Shown: piece by piece, positions 51,827 through 60,984 of the stretch
How positions within the stretch are numbered: the stretch's first letter is position 1
Layout: the number at the start of each line of letters is the position of its first letter
Notes under the pieces: generated by a model
What the model was told of the DNA's origin: nothing
Database searches by the model: none
Seen by the model: only the letters and a program-made list of their open reading frames with translations
Translations under genes and position numbers: made by a program
DNA from: Hungatella effluvii
GTDB lineage: Bacteria; Bacillota; Clostridia; Lachnospirales; Lachnospiraceae
Direction: 5' to 3'
NCBI RefSeq assembly: GCF_003201875.1
Contig: NZ_QJKD01000014.1
Span: forward strand, 114,473 to 178,472
DNA length: 64,000 bases

Positions 51827-51872
51827 TGTAAGTATTTACAAAAATATAACACGTTTCTATGCAAAATGTCAA
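51827..51872 (-). promoter_or_regulatory. Promoter of the IclR gene with shared 14-bp operator
   Basis: TTGACA (51867-51872), 17 nt, TTATAT (51844-51849) on the minus strand. TGTAAGTATTTACA at 51827-51840 starts right at the expected transcript start. The identical site, or its complement, occurs at the yesN and lacI promoters. Confidence 0.8.
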
Positions 51873-51886
51873 AATGATTGTGCTAC

Positions 51887-52170
51887 GCCCAAATTCTCGT
51901 AGGAGGGAGAGGGGGAGGCGGGGAAGAGGGCAGACTTCTTGTTTCCTCGGCGGCAGGAACTTAAGCCGGAAGACAGGAAAAAAGGGCGGATCGCGCAAAT
52001 TACGGAGAACTCCTGAAGGACTTCTCCTCCATGTACACTTGAAATCTGGCTTGGAGGCCAGATTTCACCACCCTTTTTTCCTGCCTTCCGGCTTAAGTTC
52101 CTGCGAGCCTCGGAAAAGGAAGCCTGCCCTCTTCCCCGCCTCCCCCTCTCCCTCCCACAAGAATTTGGGC
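51887..52170. repeat. Giant inverted repeat D (284 bp)
   Basis: Arms of about 100 bp (51887-51988 and 52071-52170) pair with few mismatches: GCCCAAATTCT... and a purine-rich GGAGGGAGAGGGGGAGGCGG run against its pyrimidine complement. The centre holds two smaller hairpins (GGAGAA..TTCTCC and GAAATCTGG..CCAGATTTC). No gene is visible in it. Confidence 0.88.
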
Positions 52171-52279
52171 TGTGTACTGGCTGCTCCGGAAAAAAGCAAA
52201 AACAATACTATTTCATAAATATAAAACACTAAAACCTCCAACACCAGCGGGTCTGCCATCCTGGCTCCCGAGGTACACA

Positions 52280-52691
52280 GCCCCGCGCCATTGCGTCAGG
52301 CCCAGGCTGCGGGCGGATTGGGGTGGGAGCGTTAGTGCCTCCCGGTGTAAATACACCACTCTATAGTGCCTGATATCCGCGTCAGGTGTGCGTCTGCAAA
52401 GCAACTGCGTAGTGGGCGCTACGAATAGCTTTGCAGGCGTGCACCTGACGTGGAGAGCGGGTGCTATATAGCGGCGTATTTACACCGGGCGGCACTAGGT
52501 TATTCCAGTGTGCCGGCATCTGGATACGAATCATAAGAAAGTCCGAGCCTGGCGAACGCGCCCGTATTTGGCGTGTACGCCAGGTTCGGACTTTCTTATG
52601 GTGAGTAGGAAGCAAGACGGACACGGAATAACCATAGCGCTCCCGCCCCGATCCGCCCGCAGCCTGGGCCTGACGCAATGGTGCGGGGCGT
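52280..52691. repeat. Giant branched inverted repeat E (about 412 bp)
   Basis: Outer arms of about 52 bp (52280-52331 and 52638-52691) differ only by transitions. Inside are at least two branches: one closed by TGCCTCCCGGTGTAAATAC / GTATTTACACCGGGCGGCA (52336-52494) with an inner GTCAGGTG..CACCTGAC stem, the other by GGTTATTCC / GGAATAACC with CATAAGAAAGTCCGA / TCGGACTTTCTTATG (52532-52600). It ends 10 nt before the permease stop codon. The sequence GTACACAGCCC near its left end is complementary to one at the right end of repeat D. Confidence 0.85.
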
Positions 52692-52700
52692 TACCATTCA

Positions 52701-53501
52701 TCACTTAACGGAGCCCAGCATTCCTTCTACGAAGCTTTTCTGCATGATGAAGAAAATCGCTGCAGTCGGGAAGGTCGCCGTTACGATGGCTACCATGATC
52801 ATTCCGAAGTCCGGTGTATAAGCGGAGTTCATGGCGGATATGATCAGGGGCAGCGTCATCTTGTCATCGGTCTGAAGGGCAACCAGCGGCCATAAGTAGC
52901 TGTTCCAGATGTTCATAAAGGTGATAATGGTGGCCGCCGCGAAGGTCGAACGCATGACCGGGCAGTAAATGAGGAAAAAGGACTTCATTTCTCCCAGTCC
53001 GTCTACCCTGGCAGCCTGAAGGATTTCCTTCGAGAAGGACTTCGTGTTCTGACGGAAGAAAAAGATCAGGAACGCGGTCGCCATGGACGGCAGAATAACA
53101 GATAAAAATGTGTTAAGCAGTCCCCATTTTGCAAACATGCGGTAGCGGGGTATGAGGAGCGTTGCCATGGGTACCATCATGGACATCAGAAGGAGCGCCA
53201 TGACCTTATCCTTGATCCGGCTCTTATAAATCTCAAATCCATATCCGGCCATGGCGGCTACCAGGACTGTTAGAACCGTGGCGATTACCGTAATGATCAT
53301 GGAATTCTTGATGCCCGTCACAATATTCGTCGTGGTAAACAGCGTGTGAATGTTTGTAAACAACTGGTTCCCCAGCATCATCCTGCCGCTTGTGATATCG
53401 ACGGAGGCATTGGTCGCACTGATGATCATCCACAGGAACGGGAAGATGGACAGAAAAGACGCAATGCATAAGAATACGTATTTTGCTGTTTTTTTAATCA
53501 T
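52701..53501 (-). CDS. Carbohydrate ABC transporter permease, MalG type
   Basis: 266 aa, six membrane helices, with the EAA loop reading LQAARVDGLGEMKSFFLIYCPVMRS. Overlaps the MalF-type gene by 8 nt. Inner-membrane channel subunit for the sugar-binding protein at 55834. Its stop lies just beyond giant inverted repeat E. Confidence 0.92.
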   Translation of the reverse strand: MIKKTAKYVFLCIASFLSIFPFLWMIISATNASVDITSGRMMLGNQLFTNIHTLFTTTNIVTGIKNSMIITVIATVLTVLVAAMAGYGFEIYKSRIKDKVMALLLMSMMVPMATLLIPRYRMFAKWGLLNTFLSVILPSMATAFLIFFFRQNTKSFSKEILQAARVDGLGEMKSFFLIYCPVMRSTFAAATIITFMNIWNSYLWPLVALQTDDKMTLPLIISAMNSAYTPDFGMIMVAIVTATFPTAAIFFIMQKSFVEGMLGSVK

Positions 53502-54408
53502 TTTTCTTCCCTCCCGTCACTTTAAACTGGATTGCTGTGAGAACGACAATCATCAGGAGAATCGCATAGGAAACCGCGGATGCGTATCCGAAGTCGGGCG
53601 TGTATTTAAAGCAGAGATTGTAGATGTACTGTGACATCGTAATCGTCGCATTGCCCGGTCCTCCCTGGGTTAAGTTTACTACCTCGTCAAACAGCTGGAG
53701 TGTTCCGCTGATCGACGTGATGCTGGTAAACAGAATAATCGGCTTTAACAGCGGCGCCGTAATGGAAAAGAACTTCTGGACCACATTGGCTCCGTCGATC
53801 TCCGCAGCCTCGTAAATCTCGGGATCGATATTCTGAAGCGCGGATAAAAAGAAGATCATGTTGTATCCGGTCCAGCGCCAGGTGATTGCGATAATGATCG
53901 TAATCTTCCCCCAGAAGGCGTCCGTCAGCCAGTGGATCGGCGACTGGATCACATGAAGTGTCATCAGTATCTGATTGATAAAACCGCTGTCGGAGAAAAG
54001 GCTCTTAAAGAGGACCGCATAGGCTACCAGAGAGGTAACGCACGGAAGAAAGATCGCAATGCGGAAGAAGCTGCGGCATTTCAGTTTCTTATCGTTTAAG
54101 AGCACTGCGTACAGCATAGCCAGAAAAAGCATGACCGGCACCTGGACAATCAGGTAGAGAAATGTATTTTTTACTGAGGACAGAAATATGGGATCGACCA
54201 GAAGCCGTTTATAGTTAGCCAGCCCACAGAAATGGAGATTCATCCCCATTCCTGTCTGAAATGAATTGGCTAACGCTCCTATCATGGGATAAAAGCAGAA
54301 TATCACTATAATCAGCGTGCCGAAACCAATGAATAACCATCCCTTTATAACGCTGGATATTTTCTTACTATTCATGAACTGCACATGGAGACTCGTGCCT
54401 TTAGACAT
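53494..54408 (-). CDS. Carbohydrate ABC transporter permease, MalF type
   Basis: 304 aa (or from Met12), six membrane helices, EAA loop YEAAEIDGANVVQKFFSITAPLLKP. The only clear ribosome binding site (AGGAGGGG) is about 13 nt from the ATG, and the binding-protein gene that should precede it is separated by a TnpB element. So the start or expression of this gene may be affected by the insertion. Confidence 0.9.
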   Translation of the reverse strand: MSKGTSLHVQFMNSKKISSVIKGWLFIGFGTLIIVIFCFYPMIGALANSFQTGMGMNLHFCGLANYKRLLVDPIFLSSVKNTFLYLIVQVPVMLFLAMLYAVLLNDKKLKCRSFFRIAIFLPCVTSLVAYAVLFKSLFSDSGFINQILMTLHVIQSPIHWLTDAFWGKITIIIAITWRWTGYNMIFFLSALQNIDPEIYEAAEIDGANVVQKFFSITAPLLKPIILFTSITSISGTLQLFDEVVNLTQGGPGNATITMSQYIYNLCFKYTPDFGYASAVSYAILLMIVVLTAIQFKVTGGKKND

Positions 54409-54469
54409 GAGAGGAATTGTTCCCCTCCTGACTCTTTCGCAAGCTCCTTCTCCTTTTTGTTTTTAGTTT

Positions 54470-55800
54470 TTCAAACATTTGTTTGCTTTTTACTTCTAAT
54501 TGTGGTAAAATGTACTTAGTCCATAATCTATTATGAGGTATAAAATCTATGAAATCTATTACCATTACTGCTAAAGTCAAACTATACCCTACATCAGAAC
54601 AGATGATTATTTTGAATAAAACCCTATCCGTTATCCGGGATGTGCTGAACTTTGTCTCCGCCTTCGTTTTTGGACAGGAAGGCATCCGCTATCTCGAATT
54701 AGAGCATGCCTTATACTACCCGGTCAGGCAGCAGTTTGGGCTCCGCTCTCAGATGACACAGAGTGTATTTAAGACCGTCCTTGCAAAATATAAATCCATG
54801 AAAAGCAATGGCCACCCCTTTTCGAAAGCATCTTTTCAAACCTTCGAGTATGATCTGGTCTGGAACCGGGATTACTCCATCTCGGATCAGTCTGTCAGCT
54901 TAAATACCCTTTCCGGCAGGTTACATATCCCCTTTGAACCGAAAGGAATGGAACACTGACTGCGTGCCGGCGGACGCTTTGGCACTGCCAGGCTGATTCG
55001 GAAAAACAGAAAATATTATCTGCATATTCCGGTCACTCTGAAAGTAGAGAACAGGAATATCTTAAACCATATCGTTGGAATTGATCTGGGTGTGAACCAT
55101 TTGGCAGTTTCCTTTGATGATGAAGGGAACACCAGGTTCTTTTCCGGTCGCGCAGTCAAGGAAAAGCGTGCGAAAGCCCTTGCCCTACGGAAGCGCCTGC
55201 AGGCATGTGGAACAAAATCAGCAAAGCGGAAGCTTAAAAAGCTCCGCGAGAAAGAAAACCGTTACGTAACCGCGGTAAATCACGCGGTTACGAAGGCACT
55301 TATCTCACAGTATGGAGCAGGTACACTTTTTATTATAGAGGATTTAACCGGAATACGCACTGCCACAGAACGCGTCCGTTTAAAATCCCGGTATGTAATG
55401 GTCTCCTGGGCATTCTATCAATTCCGTGAGATGCTGGAATACAAAGCTGCGCTGTCGCAGTCAGAAGTCCTTGCGGCAGACCCGAAGTACACCAGCCAGA
55501 GCTGTCCGGTCTGCGGTAATACGACAAAGGCTAACCGTAACAGAAAGAAGCATGAATTTTGCTGTACGGTATGCGGTTACCGAAGTAATGACGACCGTAC
55601 TGGAGCCATAAACATCTACCGTAAAGGATGGAATACTCTGTTCGCAGAGGCCTGTTAGGCAGAACCGAAGCAGGCGGGCTGCCGTCAATCAGCCTATTGT
55701 AGCCAATGTTTGAGGTAGGAGACATGAATCACATGTCGTACTACGTGTAGTTGAGTTACAAGTCCGTGTCTGGGGCTGCCCCGCTTCATCGGGCATTAAA
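54470..55800 (+). mobile_element. IS200/IS605-like TnpB-only element inserted in the sugar ABC operon
   Basis: A TnpB reading frame on the plus strand interrupts the minus-strand order binding protein, permease, permease. No TnpA transposase is present. The left end may be near the small hairpin CAAACATTTGTTTG (54477-54490). After TnpB, about 140 nt of structured non-coding DNA with GC hairpins (to near 55800) resembles the right end and guide-RNA region of such elements. Boundaries are approximate. Confidence 0.7.
54549..55658 (+). pseudogene. tnpB: TnpB (RNA-guided nuclease family) with an internal stop
   Basis: 370 codons in one frame, but codon 137 is TGA (54957-54959, between GMEH and LRAGGRFGTARLIRKN). 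Otherwise the protein is full length. RuvC-like catalytic residues are present: D179 in GIDLGVN, E264 in IIEDLTG, D349 in DDRTGAIN. The zinc finger has CPVCG and CCTVCG. The likely explanation is a nonsense mutation of a once functional gene. TGA recoding or reinitiation at the GTG near 55092 could give fragments. Confidence 0.88.
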
Positions 55801-55833
55801 CATGGATAATTGACTGTTTTCCTCCCAAAGGTC

Positions 55834-57174
55834 TTACCGGGCCTGCGCTTCCGCCTGTACCTGCATGCTCTTCATGGCGTCGTCGATGTCCTCGCCCTGC
55901 AGGATTTTCTGGATTTCCGCCATCACGATATCCTGGAACGCATAGGTATAGGTACCATAGTTTACATTCGGAATTTCTTTTGTAATGGAGGCAATCTCCT
56001 GGTAAATCTTCTGGTTGCCGAAGAACGGAATTTCTTTATTATAAACATCGCTCTCCTGAGATGGTAAATACGTTCCTACGATTCCCTTCTCATCCAGCAG
56101 GCGGTTGTAAAGCTCTTTGTTCTCGCCGAAGGTAGTTTTTAAGAAGTCGAGGGCAATATCGGAATTTTCAACGCCGTTTAAGATGTACCAGCTGCCGCCT
56201 CCTAAGTTGGATGCGTTGGTCGCATTCGGTGTGCTGTCCAGCCTCGGGATCTTCGCAACTCTCCATAAGCCGTCCTGGCCTTCTCCTTTCATAATAGAAG
56301 GAGTAAACCAGCAGCCCTTCAGCTGAAATGCCACTTCGCCTTTGTTCACGCCTTCCAGAAGGCCCGCCCAGCCGCTGTACGTTCTGACCAGATCGTCATC
56401 GGTTATGGTCTTGATGATTTGCAGGCATTCCTTAAGCGCGGCGTTGTTCTCCATGTCTGGAGTCGTTCCGTCCTCTTTCGTGAACCAGGTGCCGGCCGAC
56501 TGCATGGTCAGCTTCATTAACTCGATGTCGCTCGGGTCCATGGAGATCATCTTCTTCCCCGTGGCCTCTTTGATCTTTTTACCCATCTCGATAAACTTGG
56601 ACCAGGTTAAATCCTGCATGTCTTCCTCGGTATATCCCGCCTGCTCGATCATGTCCTTGCGGTAATAAAGGACGGCGGCCCCGTTATCCCACGGAATGCC
56701 GTAGGATTTTCCCTCCAGCGTCATCGGTCCCTTTTTATATGCGGCAAAATTGTCGTAGTTAATCTCGGAGGTCAGATCCATAAACGCTCCCGGATAAGAT
56801 TTTAAGAATGACTGAATCCGGTAATCCTCGATGGGAACCGCGTTCGGAAGACCCTTTAAGGAGCCTGATCCCAGGCCGGTGTTCAGCTTCTGTACCACAT
56901 CATTCTGGCCAACCTCCACGATGTTGATCTCCACATCCGGATGGTCCGTCTCGTAGATTTCCTTCGCCATCTCCAGCGCGGCAATATTGAATTCTTTATC
57001 CCATGCCCAGAAGGTCACCGTCTTTTTGTCCCCCGAGGAGGTGCCGACAGCTTCCTGTTTCGTCGTCCCCTCCCCGGTCTGCGTTCCGGCATTGTCAACC
57101 GGCGCCTTGCTCCCACAAGCAGTCAGGCTGGCGGCCAGCGCTACTGCTGCCGCAAACAAATACATTTTTTTCAT
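55834..57174 (-). CDS. Sugar-binding lipoprotein of an ABC transporter
   Basis: 446 aa. Signal sequence with lipobox LTAC, lipidated Cys at about 20. The rest is an extracellular solute-binding family 1 protein (ALEMAKEIYETDHPDVEINIVEV). It pairs with the two permeases beyond the TnpB element. GGGAGG follows its stop on the minus strand with no gene behind it, as though the next start had been displaced. The neighbouring uronate genes suggest uronate oligosaccharides as the substrate. No ATPase gene is adjacent; such transporters often share a common MsmX-type one. Confidence 0.9.
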   Translation of the reverse strand: MKKMYLFAAAVALAASLTACGSKAPVDNAGTQTGEGTTKQEAVGTSSGDKKTVTFWAWDKEFNIAALEMAKEIYETDHPDVEINIVEVGQNDVVQKLNTGLGSGSLKGLPNAVPIEDYRIQSFLKSYPGAFMDLTSEINYDNFAAYKKGPMTLEGKSYGIPWDNGAAVLYYRKDMIEQAGYTEEDMQDLTWSKFIEMGKKIKEATGKKMISMDPSDIELMKLTMQSAGTWFTKEDGTTPDMENNAALKECLQIIKTITDDDLVRTYSGWAGLLEGVNKGEVAFQLKGCWFTPSIMKGEGQDGLWRVAKIPRLDSTPNATNASNLGGGSWYILNGVENSDIALDFLKTTFGENKELYNRLLDEKGIVGTYLPSQESDVYNKEIPFFGNQKIYQEIASITKEIPNVNYGTYTYAFQDIVMAEIQKILQGEDIDDAMKSMQVQAEAQAR

Positions 57175-57306
57175 CTCTGTCTTCTCCTTTTCTCTATGAT
57201 GCCTTTATTTTATCGTTATAACTCACAAAAATATCGTATTTTATTTGGAATAACACAGCATCATGTGATTAAATCCATGCGAAGGCAAAAGAAAAAAAGT
57301 ACTTTT

Positions 57307-59076
57307 TTATAATTTTGGTATTTTTTTCAGGTGATAGGGCAGTCTCAGGCTGACCGAAGTGCCGGTTCCGATCACACTGTGGATGGTCACGCCATACTCC
57401 TCCCCGTAGATCAGGCGAAGCCGTTCATGGACATTGGGAATGCCGATTCCGGTCAGATGGCGTCTCCTGTCGCTGTTCAGCAGGTCAGCCGTCTCCTCCT
57501 GTGACATGCCGTCTCCCTCGTCAATAATTTCACAGATCAGGTCATCCCTCTGCTTCTTTGCAAAGATCCGTATCTTCCCCTCCTTCTTATTCTGGAACGC
57601 ATGGAAAAAGGCGTTCTCGATAAATGGCTGCAGAATCAGCTTGGGCACCATACATTCCATGCCCTCCTCTGCCAGGAAATACTCCACCTCGATGCTGTCG
57701 CCGTACCGCACCTGGTTGATAAACACATACTGCCGGACCAGATCGATCTCCTCCCGAAGCGTTATCTCCTCCTCCATATTTCCGATCGTCTTCTTTAAAA
57801 TGGCAATCAGCGCATTGATGGTATCCGATACCTTCTCCGTATTGTTCTCCCAGGTGAGATACTTGATAGAGGCCAGCGTATTATACATAAAATGCGGGTT
57901 GATCTGCATCTGCAGCGCCTCAATCTCCAGACGCCTCCCCCGCTCCTGCTCCTCCATCAGCTGTTTGACGTAGCTGTCAATCTCATCCACCATCCGGTTG
58001 TAGACATCCGCCATCTGCCTCACCTCCGAGTTGCCTTTCACAGGGCTCACCTTTTCGAATCTGCGGTTTTTAAACGTTTCCAGCTGCTGGATGAAGAAAT
58101 TAAGGGGCGATACAATGCGGCGCATGATGAGGAATACCACGGCGATGGCCGTCCCTGTAATCAGAAAGCTGGTCACAAGGATGTTGCGGCGGACTCCCGC
58201 GTAGGATTTTAAGAGGGCGGCTTCCTCCACCGTGTTGACCATGTACATATCCAGCTCCGGTATGTAACCCGATATCACAATCTCCGGTTTATGGTTCTCC
58301 TTTACGGTCCGGTATGTGTCTCCGTTCTCCCTCATCGAACGGACCAGCGAGAGCAGCTTCGTTTCTTCGCTTCCCAGACTGTCTTTTTCATTGCCTGACA
58401 CAATCTGGCCGTCGGAAGACAGGATTACCATGCGGCTGCCCTCCGGAACGGCCTCGCTGAACATCTGATAGAACTCCTCCTCGGGAATTGTAATGTAGGC
58501 CATGGCAAAGCTTTCGCTGGAGGACGGAAGAAACAGGCGCCGCGCTGCTATCACGCATTTCCTGTCTTTAAAATCATCGGTAATGCCATGGTCCTGATAC
58601 GTATACTGGAGCCGTCTGCTGGTCTCGCTGATTTTCAGGGAACAGGGCATGTTCTCTATCTCTTCCACCGGAACCGAGATCCTCTCCCCTGTGAAGGAAA
58701 ACGCGCTGCCCTGATTGCTGACCGCGACCAGGTTCTGAGCCGTGCCGGAAGGCACGGAATCGTGGTAGACCTTCAGGATGTCGTACGTCTTAATAAATTT
58801 CTCCGTGCCGCAGGCGTCGGCGGCGAGAAAGTAATTCTTCAAGGCCGGTTTCGTCTCCAGGAGCCTTAAGAGCATTAAATAGGAGTTGTTGTTTTCTTCC
58901 ACCTTTTTCTTGATGTTGTCCATCAGCTTGGCATTTAAAAAGGTGGACGACTGGATGAAGAGATTCTTCGTGATCCAGTCCGAACTGGCGATGGTACAGA
59001 AATTAGTCAGGACAATGCTGCTCACCACTACCAGGGAAAGCTTGAAAAAGGTACCCCACCGAATCTGACTCTTCAT
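57307..59076 (-). CDS. YesM-type sensor histidine kinase
   Basis: 589 aa. Membrane helices near 13-33 and 295-315 enclose a sensor domain, then HAMP, then the His_kinase family domain with the phospho-His in MQINPHFMYNTLASIKYL. A HATPase region with IGIPNVHERLRLIYG is at the C-terminus. Coupled by an ATGA overlap to the YesN-type regulator. Such pairs sense oligosaccharides and switch on sugar ABC transporters. Confidence 0.92.
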   Translation of the reverse strand: MKSQIRWGTFFKLSLVVVSSIVLTNFCTIASSDWITKNLFIQSSTFLNAKLMDNIKKKVEENNNSYLMLLRLLETKPALKNYFLAADACGTEKFIKTYDILKVYHDSVPSGTAQNLVAVSNQGSAFSFTGERISVPVEEIENMPCSLKISETSRRLQYTYQDHGITDDFKDRKCVIAARRLFLPSSSESFAMAYITIPEEEFYQMFSEAVPEGSRMVILSSDGQIVSGNEKDSLGSEETKLLSLVRSMRENGDTYRTVKENHKPEIVISGYIPELDMYMVNTVEEAALLKSYAGVRRNILVTSFLITGTAIAVVFLIMRRIVSPLNFFIQQLETFKNRRFEKVSPVKGNSEVRQMADVYNRMVDEIDSYVKQLMEEQERGRRLEIEALQMQINPHFMYNTLASIKYLTWENNTEKVSDTINALIAILKKTIGNMEEEITLREEIDLVRQYVFINQVRYGDSIEVEYFLAEEGMECMVPKLILQPFIENAFFHAFQNKKEGKIRIFAKKQRDDLICEIIDEGDGMSQEETADLLNSDRRRHLTGIGIPNVHERLRLIYGEEYGVTIHSVIGTGTSVSLRLPYHLKKIPKL

Positions 59077-60575
59077 AGTTTTTCCCCCTGTCGCCTCGCC
59101 CGGTTCCGATATGTATGCGGAGAGTAGCCGGTCTGCTTCTTAAAGACCTTTCCAAAATAGCTCTGGTCCGTATATCCGATCTCCTGTGCAATCTCCGACA
59201 GGGAAAGTTCTGAGGCGGCAAGCAGTTCTTTCGCCTTTTCCACCCGGACCGAGTTTAAGAATTCATTGATTCCCTGCCCCATGTGAGAGGAAAAGTACGA
59301 GGAGAGATACGAATAATTCATGTTAAAATCCGCAGCCAGAGTCTTCAGCGTCACCGGTTCGCTGTAATGCCGGTACAGATACTCCGTGATCCTCAAATAA
59401 AGGCCGCTCCCCCTTGCCTCCTCCGTAATCTGCCCGATCTCCTGATAGATAGCTGCAATGGCCCCGATGAGCCCTTCCAGGCTGTCGGTGGTGCCGATGG
59501 CCGTCAGGAAGGACAGCTTGCGCTCCTCCAGCTGAGGCGGGCAGAATTCATTTTCATTCAGTTCAAAAATCGTGTTATAGAGCGTACTCTCCATCAGCTT
59601 CTTCACGGCCATCTCGCTGACAGCCATGCCCCGCAGAGAGCTTAGGTACTCCACCAGCACGGCTCCCGCGGTTCCCGCCTTCTGCTGGCGTACCAGATCG
59701 CACACGGTCTTCTGGTCCAGGGCCGGAAGCTGCAAAATCCCGGTCTCCCTCAGATCGAGATAGTCTTTCCGACTGTCAAAAAACCGGTAGGAGAACAGCT
59801 CCGAGAGCTTCTGTGCCTCCGCCTCCAGCGAGACGCCCTTTTCATAGGGCGGGCTGATAATCATCTCGATGTTGCGCAGATAGGCGGTACCCTGCCCGGT
59901 CATCGTGCGCAGCTTCCCGTCAAACATTTCCGGGTAAAAGCAGCCGATCGTGTAGACGTACACCTGGCTTTTTTTCAGTATAAAGCTGTCAAGATAGAAC
60001 CGCCCGAACGCTTCCTTTATCATCTCCTCCATGTGGCCGATGGTAAGCTCCTGCTTGTTGGTCGCCCCCTGGAGGATCTTCCCTGGCTGTATGGCGATCA
60101 GATAATAGGTGGAGCAGGCGTCCCCCTGCTCCGGACACGCTTCCTCTCCGCCGCTGCCCCCGTGATCCTTGGCATGGATGACCCCCTTCTTTCTGCCTAA
60201 GAGGCGGAGCGCCCTAAGCAGATAGTCGGATTCCAGCTCCGGTTTCAGGATGTAATCAAACACACCGTATTTAAATGCACTTTTGACGTATTCAAAATCC
60301 TGGTATCCGCTCAGAATGATCGTGGACACCTCCGGATACTTTAGATTTACGGCGCGCAAAAGCTCCAGACCATTCATCCGAGGCATCATGATGTCGCAGA
60401 TCATCATGTGGGGCAGACTCTGTTCCAGAAACTCCAGCGCCTCCTCCCCGTTCGTCACTTCCCCGATGATCTCAAATTCATCGCTCTCCTGTTCTATGAT
60501 GTAGCGCAGCGCCTTTCTGACCAGCAGCTCGTCCTCCACGATCAGAATTTTACATTTAACAGTCTCGTATCCCAT
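59073..60575 (-). CDS. YesN-type response regulator, AraC family
   Basis: 500 aa from the ATG at 60575 (MGYETVKCKILIVEDELL); a longer frame up to 60773 would run through the promoter. Receiver domain with phospho-Asp in MICDIMMPRMNG, a long middle region, and two AraC helix-turn-helix motifs at the C-terminus (TLKTLAADFNMNYSYLSSYF, SLSEIAQEIGYTDQSYFGKVFKKQTG). Partner of the YesM kinase; probable activator of the sugar transporter. Confidence 0.92.
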   Translation of the reverse strand: MGYETVKCKILIVEDELLVRKALRYIIEQESDEFEIIGEVTNGEEALEFLEQSLPHMMICDIMMPRMNGLELLRAVNLKYPEVSTIILSGYQDFEYVKSAFKYGVFDYILKPELESDYLLRALRLLGRKKGVIHAKDHGGSGGEEACPEQGDACSTYYLIAIQPGKILQGATNKQELTIGHMEEMIKEAFGRFYLDSFILKKSQVYVYTIGCFYPEMFDGKLRTMTGQGTAYLRNIEMIISPPYEKGVSLEAEAQKLSELFSYRFFDSRKDYLDLRETGILQLPALDQKTVCDLVRQQKAGTAGAVLVEYLSSLRGMAVSEMAVKKLMESTLYNTIFELNENEFCPPQLEERKLSFLTAIGTTDSLEGLIGAIAAIYQEIGQITEEARGSGLYLRITEYLYRHYSEPVTLKTLAADFNMNYSYLSSYFSSHMGQGINEFLNSVRVEKAKELLAASELSLSEIAQEIGYTDQSYFGKVFKKQTGYSPHTYRNRARRQGEKL

Positions 60576-60698
60576 TTCCCGTATTCCTCCCTGTACTTTT
60601 TCGAGAGTGCTCTTCCCATAATGATCACCCGCACGTACTGCGCATGGGTCACCGTGATATTCAAACACCCGCTTTTTGCGGAAATATCCCTGCTTTCT

Positions 60699-60734
60699 AG
60701 TATAACTCCTGTAAGTATTTACAAACAACCACGG
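60699..60734 (-). promoter_or_regulatory. Promoter of yesN-yesM with the shared 14-bp operator in its spacer
   Basis: TATACT (-10, 60699-60704) on the minus strand, TTGTTT (about 60723-60728) as a weak -35 with 18-nt spacing. TGTAAGTATTTACA (60710-60723) lies between, where a repressor would exclude polymerase. Confidence 0.7.
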
Positions 60735-60741
60735 TTCCCGG

Positions 60742-60890
60742 TAACAGTTCAGACGGCTCATCTTCCTGACCAAAAAATCCGGTCAGGAAGCATCGGATAT
60801 TCGTCCGATGTGAAAATTGGCGCATAAAGCCGCTTACAAGCAGGCTTGACGCCGCTTCCTGCGCCAATTTTCCCGCCGTCTGAACTGTTA
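60742..60890. repeat. Branched inverted repeat C (149 bp)
   Basis: Perfect 16-bp outer arms TAACAGTTCAGACGGC / GCCGTCTGAACTGTTA. Inside: CTTCCTGACC / GGTCAGGAAG (60762-60790), CATCGGA / TCCGATG (60791-60810), and AAAATTGGCGCA / TGCGCCAATTTT (60813-60871). It lies between the divergent yesN and lacI promoters. The arm end TAACAGTTCA resembles the ends of repeats A and B (TTACAGTTCA, TTACAATTCA). Confidence 0.85.
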
Positions 60891-60911
60891 TTTAAAATTA
60901 TATTCTGGGGA

Positions 60912-60964
60912 TTGTAATATTTATCAGATGATTGTATAATAAAAGTAATATGTAAATACTTACA
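60912..60964 (+). promoter_or_regulatory. lacI promoter and operator
   Basis: TTGTAA (60912-60917), 17 nt, TATAAT (60935-60940). TGTAAATACTTACA (60951-60964) just downstream of the expected start is the exact complement-orientation copy of the sites before yesN and the IclR gene. Confidence 0.82.
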
Positions 60965-60984
60965 TTTTCCAAGGAGGTGATGTT

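Noticed and set aside
52065..52678. Short open frames within inverted repeats D and E
   Set aside because: They appear on both strands because the arms are complementary, lack ribosome binding sites and code for low-complexity sequence.
54549..54959. A stand-alone 136-aa protein in the TnpB element
   Set aside because: The next frame continues in register after one TGA with typical TnpB sequence, so it is one interrupted gene.
60576..60773. Extended N-terminus of the YesN-type regulator
   Set aside because: The extra 66 residues run through the promoter and operator and are not like a receiver domain.
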